From Bifidobacteriaceae bacterium (GTDB taxonomy: Bacteria; Actinomycetota; Actinomycetes; Actinomycetales; WQXJ01): a DNA stretch of 33,941 nt. The stretch covers positions 1 to 33,941 of the forward strand of contig JAITFE010000019.1 in NCBI GenBank assembly GCA_031281585.1. Reading direction: 5' to 3'. Below the pieces are notes generated by a model. The model saw only the letters and a list, made by a program, of their open reading frames with translations. It had not been told where the DNA came from and searched no databases. The position numbers and the translations under genes are program-made. Positions 32,605 to 33,941 of the stretch are shown piece after piece. The stretch's first letter is position 1. Each line of letters starts with the position of its first letter.

Positions 32605-33636
32605 TCAGCCCGGGCGGTGACGGCGGTAGCGTTCCAGTTTGTAGGCTTCGAGGGCTTCGAGGGTGGACCGCCACCGGCCGCGCTGGTCAAGACTGGCTTG
32701 CAGGCGACCTCTGATTGCGGCCTGCCTCAAGGCCGCCAGCGACATGGACTGGTCCGCCAACGCCGACAGCGGGACCAGGTCGTCGGCGTTGGAGATCGTG
32801 GGCAGGAGCGAGTTCAGCGAGGCGATGGCGCGCCGGGCGATGATTTCGGCCAACGGGTCCGCGTCCCCGGCGTCGGCTTTGGCCAGCGCGGCCAGGTAGC
32901 GGCGGCGCTGCGTTTTCAGGATCACCACCGGGGGCCAGCCCAAACGCACCATGATCAGATTCAACAGCAGTCTTCCGGTGCGCCCGTTGCCATCCAAGAA
33001 CGGATGGATGCGTTCGAACTCGGCGTGCCAGGCGGCCACCATCCGCGGGCCGTCCGGCAGCGCGGCCTTCCCGGAGAGCAGGTCCGAACCCGCCTTGTTC
33101 ACCCGTGACACCCATCCATCGAGCATGGAAGGCACCAGCGGGAACATGGGCGGCTTCATCCCGCCGGGAAACGCCGCGATCTCATGGCGGCGGAAACTGC
33201 CAGGCGATTCCGACTCCTTGGCCGCCGGGTTAGGGGCCACGCCCCACACGTGACGCATTGCGAGGTGATGGACCTCGCGGACCTCGGTCAACGCGACAAT
33301 TTGGTCATGTTCCCAGGCCCGTTCGGCGCCGGCCTGCCCATAGACCCAAGTCGCGGCCTCGCCGTAGCCTAGGACCTCCAGGTAGTCCTTGATTTCCCTG
33401 GCGCCCACGGCGCGGCCCTGATCCAGCAAAGCCTGGACCTCGCGCAGGATCAAAGTGTTGCCCTCGACGGCCGTCGAATGGTGCACCTCCATGTGCCAGA
33501 GCTCGCTCCACGAAGGGCGCGCCTCCTCGACGGGCGGCAGGCCGCCATGCGCTCTCAAGTCGGCCATCGCGGAGGCGAACTGGTCGAACACCGCCTCACG
33601 CGAAGGGCGCCCGCGGCCCCGAAGGGAATTTGTCAC
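32605..33636 (-). CDS. Fic-domain protein with N-terminal inhibitory motif
   Basis: A 343-residue Fic protein. The catalytic motif HPFLDGNGRTGR (from His211) is intact, predicting AMP transfer from ATP to a protein hydroxyl. An inhibitory helix motif STAVEGN (54-60, S/TxxxEG/N) lies N-terminal to the Fic core, so it belongs to the self-inhibited class II type. The C-terminal 50 residues are Arg-rich with a possible helix-turn-helix (SMSLAALRQAAIRGRL). No antitoxin gene is adjacent, as expected for class II. The start is uncertain: GTG 33636 is six bases after TATGCT on the minus strand (leaderless), and GTG 33666 would add ten residues. The target is unknown. Confidence 0.9.
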   Translation of the reverse strand: MTNSLRGRGRPSREAVFDQFASAMADLRAHGGLPPVEEARPSWSELWHMEVHHSTAVEGNTLILREVQALLDQGRAVGAREIKDYLEVLGYGEAATWVYGQAGAERAWEHDQIVALTEVREVHHLAMRHVWGVAPNPAAKESESPGSFRRHEIAAFPGGMKPPMFPLVPSMLDGWVSRVNKAGSDLLSGKAALPDGPRMVAAWHAEFERIHPFLDGNGRTGRLLLNLIMVRLGWPPVVILKTQRRRYLAALAKADAGDADPLAEIIARRAIASLNSLLPTISNADDLVPLSALADQSMSLAALRQAAIRGRLQASLDQRGRWRSTLEALEAYKLERYRRHRPG

Positions 33637-33941
33637 AGTCCGAGCATATCTAAAAGAACACAACACTTTCGTCGAAGGCCCCCCGTCGCGCGTCCCCGGC
33701 CCAGTTCACGATGCCGTTCGCGGCGCCATGCCCCCAGGTCCGCTTGGTCTTCGGGCGGGGCCGGGGACGCCCGCAGAAACGGCGGCAAATGGAAATATGC
33801 GCCGTCCCCATTCCCGACTCCAGAAATACGTACGCAAGTCAGGCGGGGACCGGGAAACGCCTCATCAAAACCCCGGGGCCTCCTTGGAAGCTGAGCCCGC
33901 CGCGGTGTTCGCTGCCAGCGGCCAGATGCCGTTATCAGCGA
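33637..33941. other. Gene-free right end of the window
   Basis: No gene is visible. CGTCCCCGGCCC at 33691-33702 and its reverse complement at 33758-33769 form a 12-bp stem with a 55-base loop. A GCCGTCCCCATTCCC stretch near 33808 resembles one arm of the dyad at 10677. The first bases hold the likely Fic promoter (TATGCT, minus strand, 33648-33643). Confidence 0.5.

Noticed and set aside
1-33941. tRNA, rRNA or riboswitch
   Set aside because: I saw no cloverleaf, rRNA segment or known riboswitch core on either strand by eye; a covariance-model search would be needed to be certain.

Overview
The window is high-GC DNA that looks like an actinobacterium. The evidence is a MenF/MenD/MenB set of mycobacterial/micrococcal type, a fourteen-gene nuo operon with separate nuoC and nuoD, many GTG starts, and several genes whose start codon lies 6-8 bases after a TAnnnT -10 hexamer (leaderless starts). 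A Micrococcales-like lineage is my best guess; the sequence does not settle it.

Layout. (1) 1-1623, minus strand: a rhamnose catabolic operon, rhaM-rhaI-rhaB (rhaB cut by the window edge), with a perfect LacI-type operator upstream. (2) 1624-3093: about 1.4 kb without a gene, holding a 170-bp inverted repeat, a 64-bp tandem repeat and a large array of ~30-31-bp units. (3) 3094-4179: a LacI-family regulator, probably of the rhamnose genes, meeting menB tail to tail with overlapping stop codons. (4) 4176-13187: menaquinone genes menB, menC, menD, menF and menG, with an HtrA-type membrane serine protease between menD and menF. (5) 13334-14623: a geranylgeranyl-reductase/MenJ-type flavoprotein. 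(6) 14658-30516: nuoA-N, mostly with 4-bp ATGA/GTGA overlaps. (7) 30517-31451: a second gene-free block with another array of the same ~31-bp repeat family. (8) 31452-32474: a polyprenyl diphosphate synthase. (9) 32605-33636, minus: a Fic-domain protein.

The genes fit together as a respiratory module. The men genes make the naphthoquinone head group, the polyprenyl synthase makes the side chain, the MenJ-like reductase saturates part of it, and complex I reduces the resulting menaquinone with NADH. menA, menE and menH are not in the window.

The least explained feature is the repeat content. Two intergenic loci 28 kb apart (about 2446-3033 and 30539-31099) are built from inverted blocks of ~31-bp units arranged around a shared core (TGACCAG-7 nt-GCAAACC), in the same order (R block, F block, core, R block, F block). 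Other sizeable gaps carry their own repeats (93-bp units before menC, 21-bp units between menF and menG). Short in-frame duplications have also enlarged lacI, menD and menF. No nuclease, transposase, reverse transcriptase or cas gene is present to explain the arrays.
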